Shown here: one piece after another, positions 52,775 through 61,846 of the stretch
Numbering within the stretch: the stretch's first letter is position 1
Layout: every line of letters starts with the position of its first letter
Assembly: GCF_019039035.1 (NCBI RefSeq)
Contig: NZ_JAHNZT010000017.1
Coordinates: 62,001-126,000, forward strand
DNA: 64,000 nucleotides
Direction of reading: 5' to 3'
From: Citreicoccus inhibens
Lineage (GTDB): Bacteria; Myxococcota; Myxococcia; Myxococcales; Myxococcaceae
The notes under the pieces: generated by a model
What the model was told of the DNA's origin: nothing
Database searches by the model: none
Seen by the model: the letters and a program-made list of their open reading frames with translations, nothing else
Translations under genes and position numbers: made by a program

Positions 52775-53176
52775 TCAGCGGATGGGCTTCTTCATCGCCG
52801 CCAGGAGCCGCCGCAGGGCCCTCAGCTCCCCCGGGTCGCAGCCTTGCAACGTCCGGAGGAGGCGCCGGAGCTCTGGCGGGTGCTCGCCCGCCGCGGGCGC
52901 TGTCGGCTCGGTGACCAGCGCCAGCTCGATGTCGGCGAGCCCGCCCGCGTCCTCCAGGCCAAGCATCCGGTCCGACGGCTCATGCAGGGCATGGCATAGC
53001 CGGAGAAAAGTGGGAATGCTGGGAAACGAGCGACCGCGCTCGATCCGACCATAGACCTCGGTGGCCAGGTTGATGCGCTCCGCCACGTCCGCCTGGGTCA
53101 GCTTCTGGCGTTCGCGAGCCGCACGCGCGTTCCTGCCGAGCGTCTTCCTCAGTGCCTTCTCACGCTCCCCGTACAT
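52775..53176 (-). CDS. XRE-family transcriptional regulator
   Basis: A 133-residue regulator. The helix-turn-helix is ALRKTLGRNARAARERQKLTQADVAERINLATEVYGRIERGRSFPSIPTFLRLCHAL (about residues 8-65), typical of Cro/C1-type proteins. A C-terminal helical part (ELRRLLRTLQGCDPGELRALRRLLAAMKKP) probably dimerises. The start at 53176 has AAGG upstream; the longer frame to 53449 has no homology and is discarded. It lies between the DAC-like and GTPase genes, all on the minus strand. Its targets are unknown. Confidence 0.85.
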   Translation of the reverse strand: MYGEREKALRKTLGRNARAARERQKLTQADVAERINLATEVYGRIERGRSFPSIPTFLRLCHALHEPSDRMLGLEDAGGLADIELALVTEPTAPAAGEHPPELRRLLRTLQGCDPGELRALRRLLAAMKKPIR

Positions 53177-53297
53177 GACGCTTGACCTTCCCGTGAAGTC
53201 CTGACTGTTGATACGACTGCCTGGATGGGGAGCCCAGGACACACGGAGTGGGTTGGCCGATACGACCCGGCGGGTAGAGAAGTCCGTTCTGTGCTTT

Positions 53298-55052
53298 TCA
53301 AGAGGAGTGCCCTTCAGTCGCAGAGGCACTTGCGACCCTGAGACGGGAGGACACTTGCGTCCAGGCCTCGGTTTGGTCATCGAGGTGTCCCAACAGGTCG
53401 GTGAAGATGTGTTGCTCCATCTCACGGGCCAAAGTGGCTCCATGCGCATCGGCCCACTTGCGTGTCACCGTTGCTCGCACCTGTGCCCCGAGCAGATCCA
53501 CGAAGCGCTCCAGCAGCGGCGTGGACAATAGCGTGCCAGCCCAGACTACCGCGTCATGTCCGATTCCTCCGGTGGCCACGGTGACGACAGCCGCCGCACC
53601 CGAGGGCACGGAGTAGACGAGGGTGGTGAAGGCCTGGAGCAGCTCCTCGCGCATCCCGCCTTGGAGTTCGGCACCCACGAGCTGGCGGCAGAAGTCATAC
53701 AGCGTGATGCGATCCGCCGCGTGCGCGTGGAGTGCCTCCATTCCCAGCGGTTCATCCAGTCGCGCGAGTGTCGCCGGTCCGAAGGCCTCCGCCAGACGTG
53801 CCCGGGTCGCCTCGTCGCCGCGCCACGCGGCCACCTCGGGCGCGAACGCGTCCACCAACCGTCGAAGGCCATCCCGCAGGGTGGCGTCCACGGACTGCGT
53901 GGGGAGCGCGGCGTGTGGCTCGGGGCCGGTGAAGGACTCGCGCACCTTGCGGCTCACGAAGGTGAGCGCTGTGGCGAGTCCTCGGAAGGGCAGCCGCACC
54001 CAGCGGTGGAACGTGCTGCGCGCATCCAACTCGTCGCGGAACGCGTCGATGAGCACGTCCGCGGGGACGGCCTTGAGCGCGGCTTGCGCGCCCACGCCTT
54101 GGAGTTCATGACGCAGCCGTTGCCTCAATCGATCCGGCTCGCGCGCGGCCCGCTCGGCGGCGGTCGCGACGGCGTCCATCTCCAGGCGCGCGTCCGCGAG
54201 CGATGCCGCCAGGGCTCGGGCCTTCAGCTCGCGCGCGTGCTCGGCCTGGCCCAGTCGCGCGGCCAACGAGGTCGCTCCATCCAGTGGCTGCGTGGCCAGG
54301 GGCGCGAGGCCGGCTTCCACGTCCGGCTGATGCGGCGCGAGGTAGCGCGCCAGGGGCGGATGGCCGACATCCGCCGCGAGCTTCTCCAGATGTCCGCGCG
54401 CCACTTCCTCGCGGGTGGCCTCGTTGTAGACGAGCAAGTAGGGACGCCCATGGCCCACGGCCGCGCGCAGGAAGTCCACCAGCGCCGCGTTCTGGTACGT
54501 CTGCCGACTGACCACGAACACCAACACGTCCACGGTGACGAGCAGCGCTTCGGCGCGCTCGCGGTTGTCGCGGTACACGCTGTCGAAGTCCGGCGTGTCC
54601 ATCACCAGCAGGCCGCGCGGCACCGCATCCGACAGGACCAGGTACAGGCGCCCGGCGGGACCGGGCTGGTCCACGGGCGCCACGTCTCCCGAGGCCACCG
54701 GGATGATGTCGTAGCGGCGGGTGAGGAAGTCCTTCAGCTCGCCCGTCCAGGTCTCCGGGTGCGAGGCCGCGAGGCATTGTTTGGTGAGGCCCCCCTCGGG
54801 GCGCGCCGGGGAGAGGGACGCGCCTGCCAGCGCATTGAAGAGCGTGGACTTGCCCACGTTGTTGGGGCCCGCGATGGCCACCAGGAGCAGCGGCGCGTCT
54901 CCCGCGCCGAGTCGAGGCAACAGGTCGCGGCGCAAGCGCTCCACGAGTCTGCGCGCGACGTCAGCGTCCGCGCCATCGGGGAAGCGCTCGGGAGCGGGCA
55001 GGGCATCCAGGGCGGATGCGAGGGCATGGCGCAGGGCGTTGGGGTCCTTCAT
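53298..55052 (-). CDS. Dynamin-like GTPase
   Basis: A 584-residue GTPase. It has Walker A GPNNVGKS (62-69), a switch region with the GLTKQCLAASHPE threonine, DTPD at 152-155 (MDTPDFDSVYRDN), and an NKxD-like YNEAT after LLVYNE. A long helical region (about 270-450) and a second helical bundle (LLERFVDLLGAQVRATVTRKWADAH) follow. Two weakly hydrophobic stretches (AAAVVTVATGGIGHDAVVWAGTLL) near residue 510 could touch membrane. It is related to the protein at 37650-39359. The start at 55052 is chosen over the GTG at 55073, which lacks support. Confidence 0.8.
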   Translation of the reverse strand: MKDPNALRHALASALDALPAPERFPDGADADVARRLVERLRRDLLPRLGAGDAPLLLVAIAGPNNVGKSTLFNALAGASLSPARPEGGLTKQCLAASHPETWTGELKDFLTRRYDIIPVASGDVAPVDQPGPAGRLYLVLSDAVPRGLLVMDTPDFDSVYRDNRERAEALLVTVDVLVFVVSRQTYQNAALVDFLRAAVGHGRPYLLVYNEATREEVARGHLEKLAADVGHPPLARYLAPHQPDVEAGLAPLATQPLDGATSLAARLGQAEHARELKARALAASLADARLEMDAVATAAERAAREPDRLRQRLRHELQGVGAQAALKAVPADVLIDAFRDELDARSTFHRWVRLPFRGLATALTFVSRKVRESFTGPEPHAALPTQSVDATLRDGLRRLVDAFAPEVAAWRGDEATRARLAEAFGPATLARLDEPLGMEALHAHAADRITLYDFCRQLVGAELQGGMREELLQAFTTLVYSVPSGAAAVVTVATGGIGHDAVVWAGTLLSTPLLERFVDLLGAQVRATVTRKWADAHGATLAREMEQHIFTDLLGHLDDQTEAWTQVSSRLRVASASATEGHSS

Positions 55053-55155
55053 CGGGCGTGCGCAGGACACCACGGGTGCGAGCGCCTGCCCAGTCGCTCG
55101 TCGGCGTCAGCGTCCGCCAGGGACAGCGGTGGTCGGGCGCGGTAGGGTGCTCCGC

Positions 55156-56529
55156 ATGCGTACGCTCGTTGCCTGCCTGCTCCTGTCCTCGTCGGGGCTC
55201 GTCGCCTGCACTGCCTCGCACGCGAACGTGTCTTCGGACGCGTCCCATGCCGAGAGCCCTCTTCCTTTCATCGCGGATGACTACGGCCGCGCGCTCGCCG
55301 AGGCGAAGGCCAAGGGCGTGCCGCTGTTCGTCGACACGTGGGCGCCTTGGTGCCACACCTGTCGCTCGATGCGCGCCTATGTCTTCACGGACGCGGCGCT
55401 CGCCAGGCACGCGGGCCGCTTCGTCTGGGTGGAGCTGAACACCGACCTGGCGCAGAACGCGGCGTTCCAGGAGAAGTACCCGGTGGAGTTCTGGCCCACC
55501 TTCTTCATCATCGACCCGCGCGAGGAGAAGGCCCTGCTGCGCTTCGCCGGCAGCGCCACCGTGCCGCAGCTCGAGAAGCTCTTCGAGGACGGTGAGCGCG
55601 CGTACAAGGGCGGCGCCACGGGGGCCGAGGCCCTGCTGGCGCGCGGCGACGCGCTGTATGGAGAGGGCAAGCCGACCGAGGCCGCCGAGGCGCTCACGCT
55701 GGCGCTCTCCGAGGCGCCCGCCGACTGGTCTCGCCGGGGCCGCGCGCTGGAGTCGCTGACGATGGCCATGTACGGCGCCAAGCAGCATGAGGCCTGCGCG
55801 CGCAAGGCCATCGAGGAGCTGCCGCGCGTCCCGCGTTCGCTGTCGTGGGCGAACAGCGTGCTCAACGGCCTGACGTGCGCGATGTCCTTGCCCGAGGACA
55901 ACGCGGCGGGTGCGGAGCTGCGGCATGCGTTGGAGGCGAAGGCGCGCGAGGCGCTCGGTCCTCCCGCCATCACCATGACGGCGGATGACCGCTCCGGCCT
56001 CTATGAGATCCTCACCGAGACGCGCGAGGCGGATGGCGACAAGGCCGGCAGCCGCGCCGTGGCGGAGCAGTGGCTGGCGTACCTGGAGGGCGAGGCAGCC
56101 AAGGCGCCGAACCCCGACGCGCGCTCCGTGTTCGACTCGCACCGCATGCTCGCCGCGATGAAGCTGGAGCAGCCCCAGCGCGTCATCCCCGCCATCGAGC
56201 AGAGTGAGCGCGACCTGCCCCAGGACTACAACCCGCCCGCGCGCCTGGCCACGCTGTATCGCGTGTCGGGGCGACTGGATGACGCGCTCGCCGCGAGCGA
56301 CCGCGCGCTGACGAAGGTGCAGGGGGCTCGCCGGCTGGGTGTGCTCACGGGCCGGGCCGACATCTACCTGGCTCGCAAGGACCCCGCGTCGGCGGTGAAG
56401 ACGGTGGAGGATGCGCTCGCCTACGCGAAGACGCTGCCCGCCGCGCAAGTGTCTCCGCGTCAGGTCGAAGGGCTGCAGAAGAAGCTCGCCACCGTGAAGG
56501 CGGCGACCGCGTCCACTTCAGCGCCGTAG
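55156..56529 (+). CDS. Thioredoxin-fold TPR lipoprotein
   Basis: A 457-residue lipoprotein; the signal TLVACLLLSSSGLVAC ends in a lipobox. Residues about 30-150 are a thioredoxin-like domain (LFVDTWAPWCHTCRSMRAYVFTDAALAR, with active site WCHTC, and EFWPTFFIIDPREEKALLRFAG with the cis-Pro region), like DUF255 or DsbD-type thioredoxins. The rest is helical repeats of TPR type (ALLARGDALYGEGKPTEAAEALTLALSEAP, ...LATLYRVSGRLDDALAASDRAL). The protein may reduce or rearrange disulfides in the envelope, scaffolded by the TPR part. It overlaps the end of the next gene, antisense, by 12 bases. Confidence 0.88.
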   Translation: MRTLVACLLLSSSGLVACTASHANVSSDASHAESPLPFIADDYGRALAEAKAKGVPLFVDTWAPWCHTCRSMRAYVFTDAALARHAGRFVWVELNTDLAQNAAFQEKYPVEFWPTFFIIDPREEKALLRFAGSATVPQLEKLFEDGERAYKGGATGAEALLARGDALYGEGKPTEAAEALTLALSEAPADWSRRGRALESLTMAMYGAKQHEACARKAIEELPRVPRSLSWANSVLNGLTCAMSLPEDNAAGAELRHALEAKAREALGPPAITMTADDRSGLYEILTETREADGDKAGSRAVAEQWLAYLEGEAAKAPNPDARSVFDSHRMLAAMKLEQPQRVIPAIEQSERDLPQDYNPPARLATLYRVSGRLDDALAASDRALTKVQGARRLGVLTGRADIYLARKDPASAVKTVEDALAYAKTLPAAQVSPRQVEGLQKKLATVKAATASTSAP

Positions 56530-57684
56530 CGCGGCGCGGCGGGTGTCCAGGTCGAGCAGCTCGAAGTCCTCGACCGGACACTCGCGCATGGCGCCGTCGG
56601 TGAAGAGGAGCACGGCCTCGCGGGGCCCCGGGTTGCTCGGGGTCCCGTGCGCGTACTCCACCCGGGTTCCGTCCGTCACCAGATGGCGGAGCACGCCGTC
56701 TCGCACGGGCCCGGGACTTTGCAGCAGCTCCCGGCTTCGCTTGTCGCGGGTGTGTCCCACCACCTGCACCAGTCCCGCTGGCAACCGGCGGGGATCGAAC
56801 CTCCGGCGCGGTGTTCCTCTCACGCGCTGAGCGTCCTCGGGCAGCAGGCTGGGGCGCTGGTAGAAGATGCCGCGCCCCTCTCCCTCCGCCGCGTTCCCGG
56901 GCGCGTGCAGTCCCGGGAGGATGAGCGGCCCCGAGGTCCACGCCTCCACGGCCGCGTCCAGCGCCGCGTTGAGCGCGCTCGCCACCACGTTCGCATCCGC
57001 GCGGCGAGGGCCCGGCACGCCGAGCACGTCCAGGTCCTCGTGTGTCACTCCCGCGTGGAGCACGAGGAGGTTCGGGCCCGCGGCGTGGGCCGCGCGGAAA
57101 CGCCTGGCGCGCAAGAGGTGCGTCACCCAGTCGCGCTGGGCCTCGTTCCACGTGCTGAAGTCGCGCGCCACCAGCTCGGCGTTGGGGACTTGAGGCCAGC
57201 GCGCGAGGAAGGCCCGCTCCTCGGATTCGGGCGTCGCGTCGCCGGCGTAGATGCGGTCCGCTTCGGCCTGCGCGGTGGCGAACGTCGCGTCGGTGAAGTC
57301 CGCCAGCTCGCCCACGCGCCCCAGGTCATGGTTGCCGAGCAGCATCACCACCGCGTCGTCGGGGTGTGACGCGGACCAGGCGAGGAGCCGCAAGGCGCTC
57401 GCCGCGACGGCGCGGCGCTCGTCGCGTGGACCCCAGTCGAAGCAGTCGCCCACGATGACGAGCTGGCTGTCGGGCCTGAGCGCGCCGTCATCGCCCAGCA
57501 GGCCGCGTGCCTCCAGGATGGCGAGGATGTGCTCGAAGTTCGCCTGCGGGTCACCCATCACGACGCGGAGCGCGCGCGGGGTGCCCTCGGCGGGCATGGA
57601 GGCAGGCCCGCGCGCGACGGCGGCGTCGGCGCGGGCGAGTGCGGCGTGGAGGCGCGAGGCGCGAGAGGTGCTCACGCGCGGCAT
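56518..57684 (-). CDS. Calcineurin-like metallophosphatase
   Basis: A 388-residue metallophosphoesterase. The metal-binding motifs are in order: MGDPQANFEHI, IVGDCFDWGPRDERR, LLGNHDLGR, LLVLHAGVTHEDL and VVGHTRDKRSR. GDxxxN, GDxxDxG, GNHD and the two His motifs are all present. It may act on proteins, nucleotides or Ap4A; the family does not decide. The start is taken at ATG 57684 (MPRVSTSRASRL); the upstream GTG is an alternative. The gene lies between the convergent TPR lipoprotein and the LuxR-type gene. Confidence 0.88.
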   Translation of the reverse strand: MPRVSTSRASRLHAALARADAAVARGPASMPAEGTPRALRVVMGDPQANFEHILAILEARGLLGDDGALRPDSQLVIVGDCFDWGPRDERRAVAASALRLLAWSASHPDDAVVMLLGNHDLGRVGELADFTDATFATAQAEADRIYAGDATPESEERAFLARWPQVPNAELVARDFSTWNEAQRDWVTHLLRARRFRAAHAAGPNLLVLHAGVTHEDLDVLGVPGPRRADANVVASALNAALDAAVEAWTSGPLILPGLHAPGNAAEGEGRGIFYQRPSLLPEDAQRVRGTPRRRFDPRRLPAGLVQVVGHTRDKRSRELLQSPGPVRDGVLRHLVTDGTRVEYAHGTPSNPGPREAVLLFTDGAMRECPVEDFELLDLDTRRAALRR

Positions 57685-57714
57685 CCTAGGCACGGGCGCG
57701 CGCGGATGCCCGGC

Positions 57715-58827
57715 TCACGCCGCCTGGAAGAACCGGGAGATGAGCGCGGAGCGGCTCTCGACCTGCGCCTTGTTCAGCAGGTGGGTGACGTGCACCTCCA
57801 CCGTGCGCTCGGCGCAGCCCAGGTGCGCGGCGATGGCCTTGTTCGTCTCGCCCTGCACCACGTGCTCCAGGACTTGAATCTCGCGGGCGGTGAGCGCCCA
57901 GCGGAGGGCCAGGCGCCGCACGCGCGCGGTGTGGTCGGGCGGAGGTCCTGGATCCAACACCAGGAAGTGGTCCGGCAGACCGGGGCTGCGCAGGGAGCTG
58001 GAGAACAATGGCCCCGCGCCCGGAACGCTGCGGAGACAGTCCCGGACCTGGGCGGCGAGCCCGCGTGCGTCATCGTCCAATCGCTGACGGCCCGCCTTGT
58101 TGGTGTGCACCACCCGGCCCGTCGCGGTGACGACCCACGCGGGGCGACCCAGTGCCTCCAGCGCCGCCTCGAGCGCCGAGCCCAACAGGCCCGCCTCTCG
58201 CAACCGGGTGTCCATGGCCAGCCTGCGCTGGAGCGCGGGCGTCAGGGACTGGAGCAGCAGCTCATCGCGCTCGGTGAAGGGCTCGGTCCGGAAGGCTCCC
58301 ACCCAGCCCAGCAGCGTCGCGCCCTCGCAGACGAGCGTGCGCAGCTGCGCCATGTGGTCCAATCCCAGTCGGCGATACAGCGTTCCGGTGCGCGCGGTGA
58401 CTCGCTCCAAGGTGCGCGCCCACTGCTCCGCGGGAATGCCGAGCAACTCCCAAGGCTCCGAACCCGCCGCGTACAGTGGAGGTTCGCTCTGCGTGGTCTC
58501 CGCCAGAGGGCGGAAGCGCAGGGCGTGATTGCGCTGGGGTGGCGCCGGATGCGCGGGATCGAAGTAACCCCATGGGTCACCCACTCCCGGGAGGAACTCG
58601 TCCAGGACTTCCGCCAGGACATTCGGAGATTGAGGAAATCCCGCGCAGTGAGAATAGGTCGCGTGGTAGCGCTCGGGTCCTACTTCCACGCCATAAGCCA
58701 CGGCACGCTCAGCGCGCAGGGCGTCTTTGAGGGCGGCCACCACCGCGGGCATGGCCTCCGAGCCCGGCTCCATGTTCGCCAGAAGCGCCTCGAGGTCTCG
58801 CAGCAGTTGCTGATCCTCGGAAGTCAT
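57715..58827 (-). CDS. LuxR-type transcriptional regulator
   Basis: A 370-residue regulator. The C-terminal helix-turn-helix (LTAREIQVLEHVVQGETNKAIAAHLGCAERTVEVHVTHLLNKAQVESRSALISRFF) is of the NarL/LuxR type. The N-terminal part has no receiver motif; one segment (LAMDTRLREAGLLGSALEAALEALGRPAWVVTATGRVVHTNKAG) resembles a PAS-type sensor. The signal is unknown. The ATG at 58827 has no ribosome-binding site and follows a TATAAT box by about 20 bases. It is divergent from the aldolase-oxidase operon, with 350 bases between, and could control it. Confidence 0.86.
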   Translation of the reverse strand: MTSEDQQLLRDLEALLANMEPGSEAMPAVVAALKDALRAERAVAYGVEVGPERYHATYSHCAGFPQSPNVLAEVLDEFLPGVGDPWGYFDPAHPAPPQRNHALRFRPLAETTQSEPPLYAAGSEPWELLGIPAEQWARTLERVTARTGTLYRRLGLDHMAQLRTLVCEGATLLGWVGAFRTEPFTERDELLLQSLTPALQRRLAMDTRLREAGLLGSALEAALEALGRPAWVVTATGRVVHTNKAGRQRLDDDARGLAAQVRDCLRSVPGAGPLFSSSLRSPGLPDHFLVLDPGPPPDHTARVRRLALRWALTAREIQVLEHVVQGETNKAIAAHLGCAERTVEVHVTHLLNKAQVESRSALISRFFQAA

Positions 58828-59180
58828 TTGAATCAAGATTTACTGATTATAGACGGCACAGGATGCAGGAGGTGGGGTATCCGCGACGAATCCGCTGCTG
58901 GCTGCCGCCCAGTTGATACTCTCGGTACGAGCGCGTTTGGCGGGTAAGGTTGGACCTACGGGTTTTCACCGATTGAATCGCATTTCCGAGGGCGAGACAC
59001 TTTGAGCCGTGCCCGCGGGGGGGTGGGCCATTCGGAAGTTGCTGGATCGCGTGAGCGCGCGTCGGGTGTCCGGCTGGGGCGCCCGACGCGCTGCCCCTTC
59101 CGACCGATTCACAGCGGACCGCCCTGCCGAGTCATGATTCCGCCGGCTGCGCTCCGGCGCGCCGGAAGGAGCGGAGCTTC
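58828..59180. other. Divergent intergenic region with a 10-bp hairpin
   Basis: About 350 bases. Besides the LuxR promoter it contains a perfect inverted repeat, GCGCGTCGGG (59057-59066) with CCCGACGCGC (59082-59091), loop 15 nt, roughly 90 bases before the aldolase start. This could be a regulator site or a leader hairpin. Nothing else was recognised. Confidence 0.45.
58846..58851 (-). promoter_or_regulatory. Consensus -10 box of the LuxR-type gene
   Basis: TATAAT reads on the minus strand 18 bases before the start codon, within an AT-rich patch. The matching -35 position (58869-58874) is poor (CACCTC), so activation may be required. Confidence 0.5.
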
Positions 59181-60353
59181 ATGCCTCGCGACCATGCCTA
59201 CTACGCGAAGGCGCTGGAGGGACGGCGACTCCCGCTGGCGTTCGTGGACCTGGACCTGCTGAAGGACAACGCCACGGCCTTGGTGCGCCGCGCGGGAGGC
59301 AAGCCCATCCGGCTGGCCACCAAGTCCGTGCGCTGCGTGTCGCTCATCCGGCGCGTGCTCGAGACCGTCCCAGGCTTCCAGGGGCTCATGTGCTACCGCC
59401 CCGATGAAGCCGTGCGGCTGCGCGAGCGAGGCCTGACGAACCTGCTGATGGGCTACCCGGTGGTGGATCCGGAGGCGCTCGCGGAGCTGTGCCGTCCGCC
59501 ATCGCCCGTCACGCTCATGGTGGATTGCGCCGAGCATGTCGAACTCGCGGCGCGAGCGGCCCAGCGCCATGGCGCGCGCGTGCCCTTGTGCTTGGACGTG
59601 GACCTGTCGTTGGACCTGCCCGGCCTGTGGTTCGGTGTGTATCGCTCGCCCGTGCGCACGCCCGAGGACGCGCTGAAGGTGGCGCGCGCCATCGCGGCTT
59701 CAGAGGGCGTGTTCCTCGCGGGGGTGATGGGCTACGAGGCGCAGCTCGCGGGCGTTCCCGACGCTTCACCCTTCGCGGGCATGAAGAACCTGGCGGTGCG
59801 CGCGCTCCAGCGCGGCGCGGTGAGGGCGGTGCATGCGCGACGCGCGGCGATTGTCCGAGCGCTGGCGGACGCGGGCGTCTCGCTGTCGTTCGTGAACGGT
59901 GGGGGCACGGGCAGCCTGGAGTCCACTCGCGCGGACGCGAGCGTCACCGAGCTCGCCGCGGGCAGTGGCCTGTTCTCCCCCGCGCTCTTCGATGGCTATC
60001 GCATGTTCCGCCATCAGCCCGCGGCGGCCTTCGCGATCCCCGTCACGCGTCGGCCCGCGCCCGGCATCTTCACGCTGCAGGGCGGCGGCTTCGTCGCCTC
60101 GGGGGCGGCGGGACCGGACAAGCTGCCCCGGCCCTATCTGCCCGAGGGCGTGCGGCTGTTCCCGCTGGAAGGCGTGGGCGAGGTGCAGACGCCCATCGCG
60201 TATGAAGGGCCCGTGCCGCTGCCGTTGGGCGCGCCTGTCTTCTTCCGTCACGCGAAGGCCGGGGAGCTGTGCGAGCACTTCCGGACGCTTCTGCTGCTCT
60301 CCGAGGGGCGGGTGGTCGAGGAGGTGCCAACCTACCGGGGCGAGTGGGGGTGA
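59181..60353 (+). CDS. PLP-dependent amino acid deaminase/aldolase (alanine-racemase-fold)
   Basis: A 390-residue fold-type III PLP enzyme of the D-threonine aldolase/D-serine dehydratase kind. The N-terminus has FVDLDLLKDNATALVRRAGGKPIRLATKSVRC, where the Lys of ATKS is the PLP lysine. Later segments are VDCAEHVELAARAA, LDVDLSLDLPGLWFGVYRS (a racemase-type barrel strand), FVNGGGTGSLEST (phosphate-binding) and VFFRHAKAGELCEHF near the metal site. Length fits the family. It starts 6 bases after GGAG and is followed 4 bases later by the lactone oxidase gene, forming an operon. The exact amino acid substrate is unknown. Confidence 0.88.
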   Translation: MPRDHAYYAKALEGRRLPLAFVDLDLLKDNATALVRRAGGKPIRLATKSVRCVSLIRRVLETVPGFQGLMCYRPDEAVRLRERGLTNLLMGYPVVDPEALAELCRPPSPVTLMVDCAEHVELAARAAQRHGARVPLCLDVDLSLDLPGLWFGVYRSPVRTPEDALKVARAIAASEGVFLAGVMGYEAQLAGVPDASPFAGMKNLAVRALQRGAVRAVHARRAAIVRALADAGVSLSFVNGGGTGSLESTRADASVTELAAGSGLFSPALFDGYRMFRHQPAAAFAIPVTRRPAPGIFTLQGGGFVASGAAGPDKLPRPYLPEGVRLFPLEGVGEVQTPIAYEGPVPLPLGAPVFFRHAKAGELCEHFRTLLLLSEGRVVEEVPTYRGEWG

Positions 60354-60357
60354 ACGG

Positions 60358-61680
60358 ATGCGGGACGCGAAGGCGGTCGGCAGGACGACGTGGCGCAACT
60401 GGTCCGGCGCGGTGGAGGCGCACCCGCGCGCGTTCCTGCGCCCCGCGGACCTGGACGCATTGAAGACCGCGTTGAGGGATGCCACCGCCCAAGGTGCCAC
60501 CGTGCGCGTGGTGGGCAGCGGGCACTCGTTCCCGCCGCTGTGCGCGACCGATGAGACGATGCTGTCGGTCGATGCGCTCAGGGGCGTGGAGGCGGTGGAC
60601 GCGGACGCGCGCGAGGCCACCGTCTGGGCCGGCACGCCGCTGCGGGAGTTGGGACGGCAGCTCGCGGAGCGCGGCCTGGGGATGGAGAACCTGGGCGACA
60701 TCGACAAACAGTCGCTCGGGGGGGCGCTCGGTACGGGGACACATGGCACGGGCGCGCGCTTCGGTGTGCTGGCCACGCAAGCGCGTGCGCTGACGCTCGT
60801 CACGGCGCGAGGCGAGGTCGTGGAGTGCTCCGAGGAAACGGAGCCTTCGCTGTTCCGCGCGGCGCAGGTGTCGCTCGGCGCCTTGGGGGTCATGGCGCGC
60901 GTGAGGCTGCGACTGCTGCCCGCGTACCGGTTGTCGCTCGCGCGGCGCACGATGTCGCTGGAGGAGTGCCTGGCGGGACTCGATACGGCGCGGACCACGC
61001 ATCGCCACTTCGAGTTCTTCTGGTTCCCTCACACGGACCGGGTGATGACCAAGGCGATGGACCTCACCGAGGACTCGCCCCGAGGCATGGGCGTGGGGCG
61101 CTGGTTCAACGAGCTGGTCCTGGAGAACGCCATCTTCGGAGCAGTGAGCCGCGCGTGCCGACTGAAGCCCTCGCTGTGCGCGCCGGTGAGCCGGCTGTCC
61201 GCGCGACTCGCATCGGAGGGGGGGATGGCGGGCGCGAGCCACGCGATGTTCGCCACGCCTCGGTGGGTGCGCTTCCAGGAGATGGAGTACGCGGTGCCCG
61301 TGGAGCGCGGCCCCGATTGCCTGCGCGAGCTGCAAGCCTTCATCGCGCGAGAGCAGTTGGGGGTGCACTTCCCCGTGGAGTACCGCTTCGTGCGCGGTGA
61401 CGACATCTTCCTCAGTCCCGCGCACGGCGGAGACCGCGCCTTCATCGCGGTGCACCAGTACCAGGGCATGCCCTTGGAGCCGTACTTCTCCCGGGCGGAG
61501 GCCATCTTCCGCAACCACGGTGGACGTCCGCATTGGGGCAAGCTGCACACGCAGACCGCGGCGACGTTGAAGGACTTGTACCCGCGCTGGGCGGACTTCC
61601 AACGCGAGCGCGCGCGCCTGGACCCCGAAGGTCGCTTCCTCAATCCCTATCTGCGGCGCCTCTTCCTGGAGTCGCCCTGA
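60358..61680 (+). CDS. FAD-linked D-arabinono-1,4-lactone oxidase-like enzyme
   Basis: A 440-residue flavoenzyme. The FAD-binding half (PCMH type) shows VRVVGSGHSFPPLCATDETMLSVDALRGV, MENLGDIDKQSLGGALGTGTHGTG and SLGALGVMARVRLRL. The C-terminal ALO-type domain shows EFFWFPHTDRVMTKAMD, FPVEYRFVRGDDIFLSPAHGG, PHWGKLHTQTAATLKDLYPRWADFQRER and the terminal DPEGRFLNPYLRRLF. This family oxidises sugar lactones, or alditols as in xylitol/alditol oxidases. The covalent-FAD histidine is probably in VVGSGHS. It is translated directly after the PLP enzyme and probably acts in the same pathway. Confidence 0.9.
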   Translation: MRDAKAVGRTTWRNWSGAVEAHPRAFLRPADLDALKTALRDATAQGATVRVVGSGHSFPPLCATDETMLSVDALRGVEAVDADAREATVWAGTPLRELGRQLAERGLGMENLGDIDKQSLGGALGTGTHGTGARFGVLATQARALTLVTARGEVVECSEETEPSLFRAAQVSLGALGVMARVRLRLLPAYRLSLARRTMSLEECLAGLDTARTTHRHFEFFWFPHTDRVMTKAMDLTEDSPRGMGVGRWFNELVLENAIFGAVSRACRLKPSLCAPVSRLSARLASEGGMAGASHAMFATPRWVRFQEMEYAVPVERGPDCLRELQAFIAREQLGVHFPVEYRFVRGDDIFLSPAHGGDRAFIAVHQYQGMPLEPYFSRAEAIFRNHGGRPHWGKLHTQTAATLKDLYPRWADFQRERARLDPEGRFLNPYLRRLFLESP

Positions 61681-61805
61681 CCCGGTAGGCGCGCGGGGCC
61701 GGGGACACTCCGGGCGCGCGCGTAGGCCGTGACGTCCCATCGTCGCGCGGGCTTCGCGCCCTGCGGTGACACGTCACTCGCAACGCCCCGAAGACGCCTT
61801 GCCCA

Positions 61806-61832
61806 GGCGCGGCGTGTTGCTCACGCCGCGCC
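61806..61832. terminator. Bidirectional terminator hairpin
   Basis: A perfect 11-bp stem pairs GGCGCGGCGTG (61806-61816) with CACGCCGCGCC (61822-61832) around a 5-nt loop, between the convergent oxidase and membrane-protein genes and 14 bases after the stop of the latter. Confidence 0.78.
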
Positions 61833-61846
61833 CGGGGCGTCGGTCG

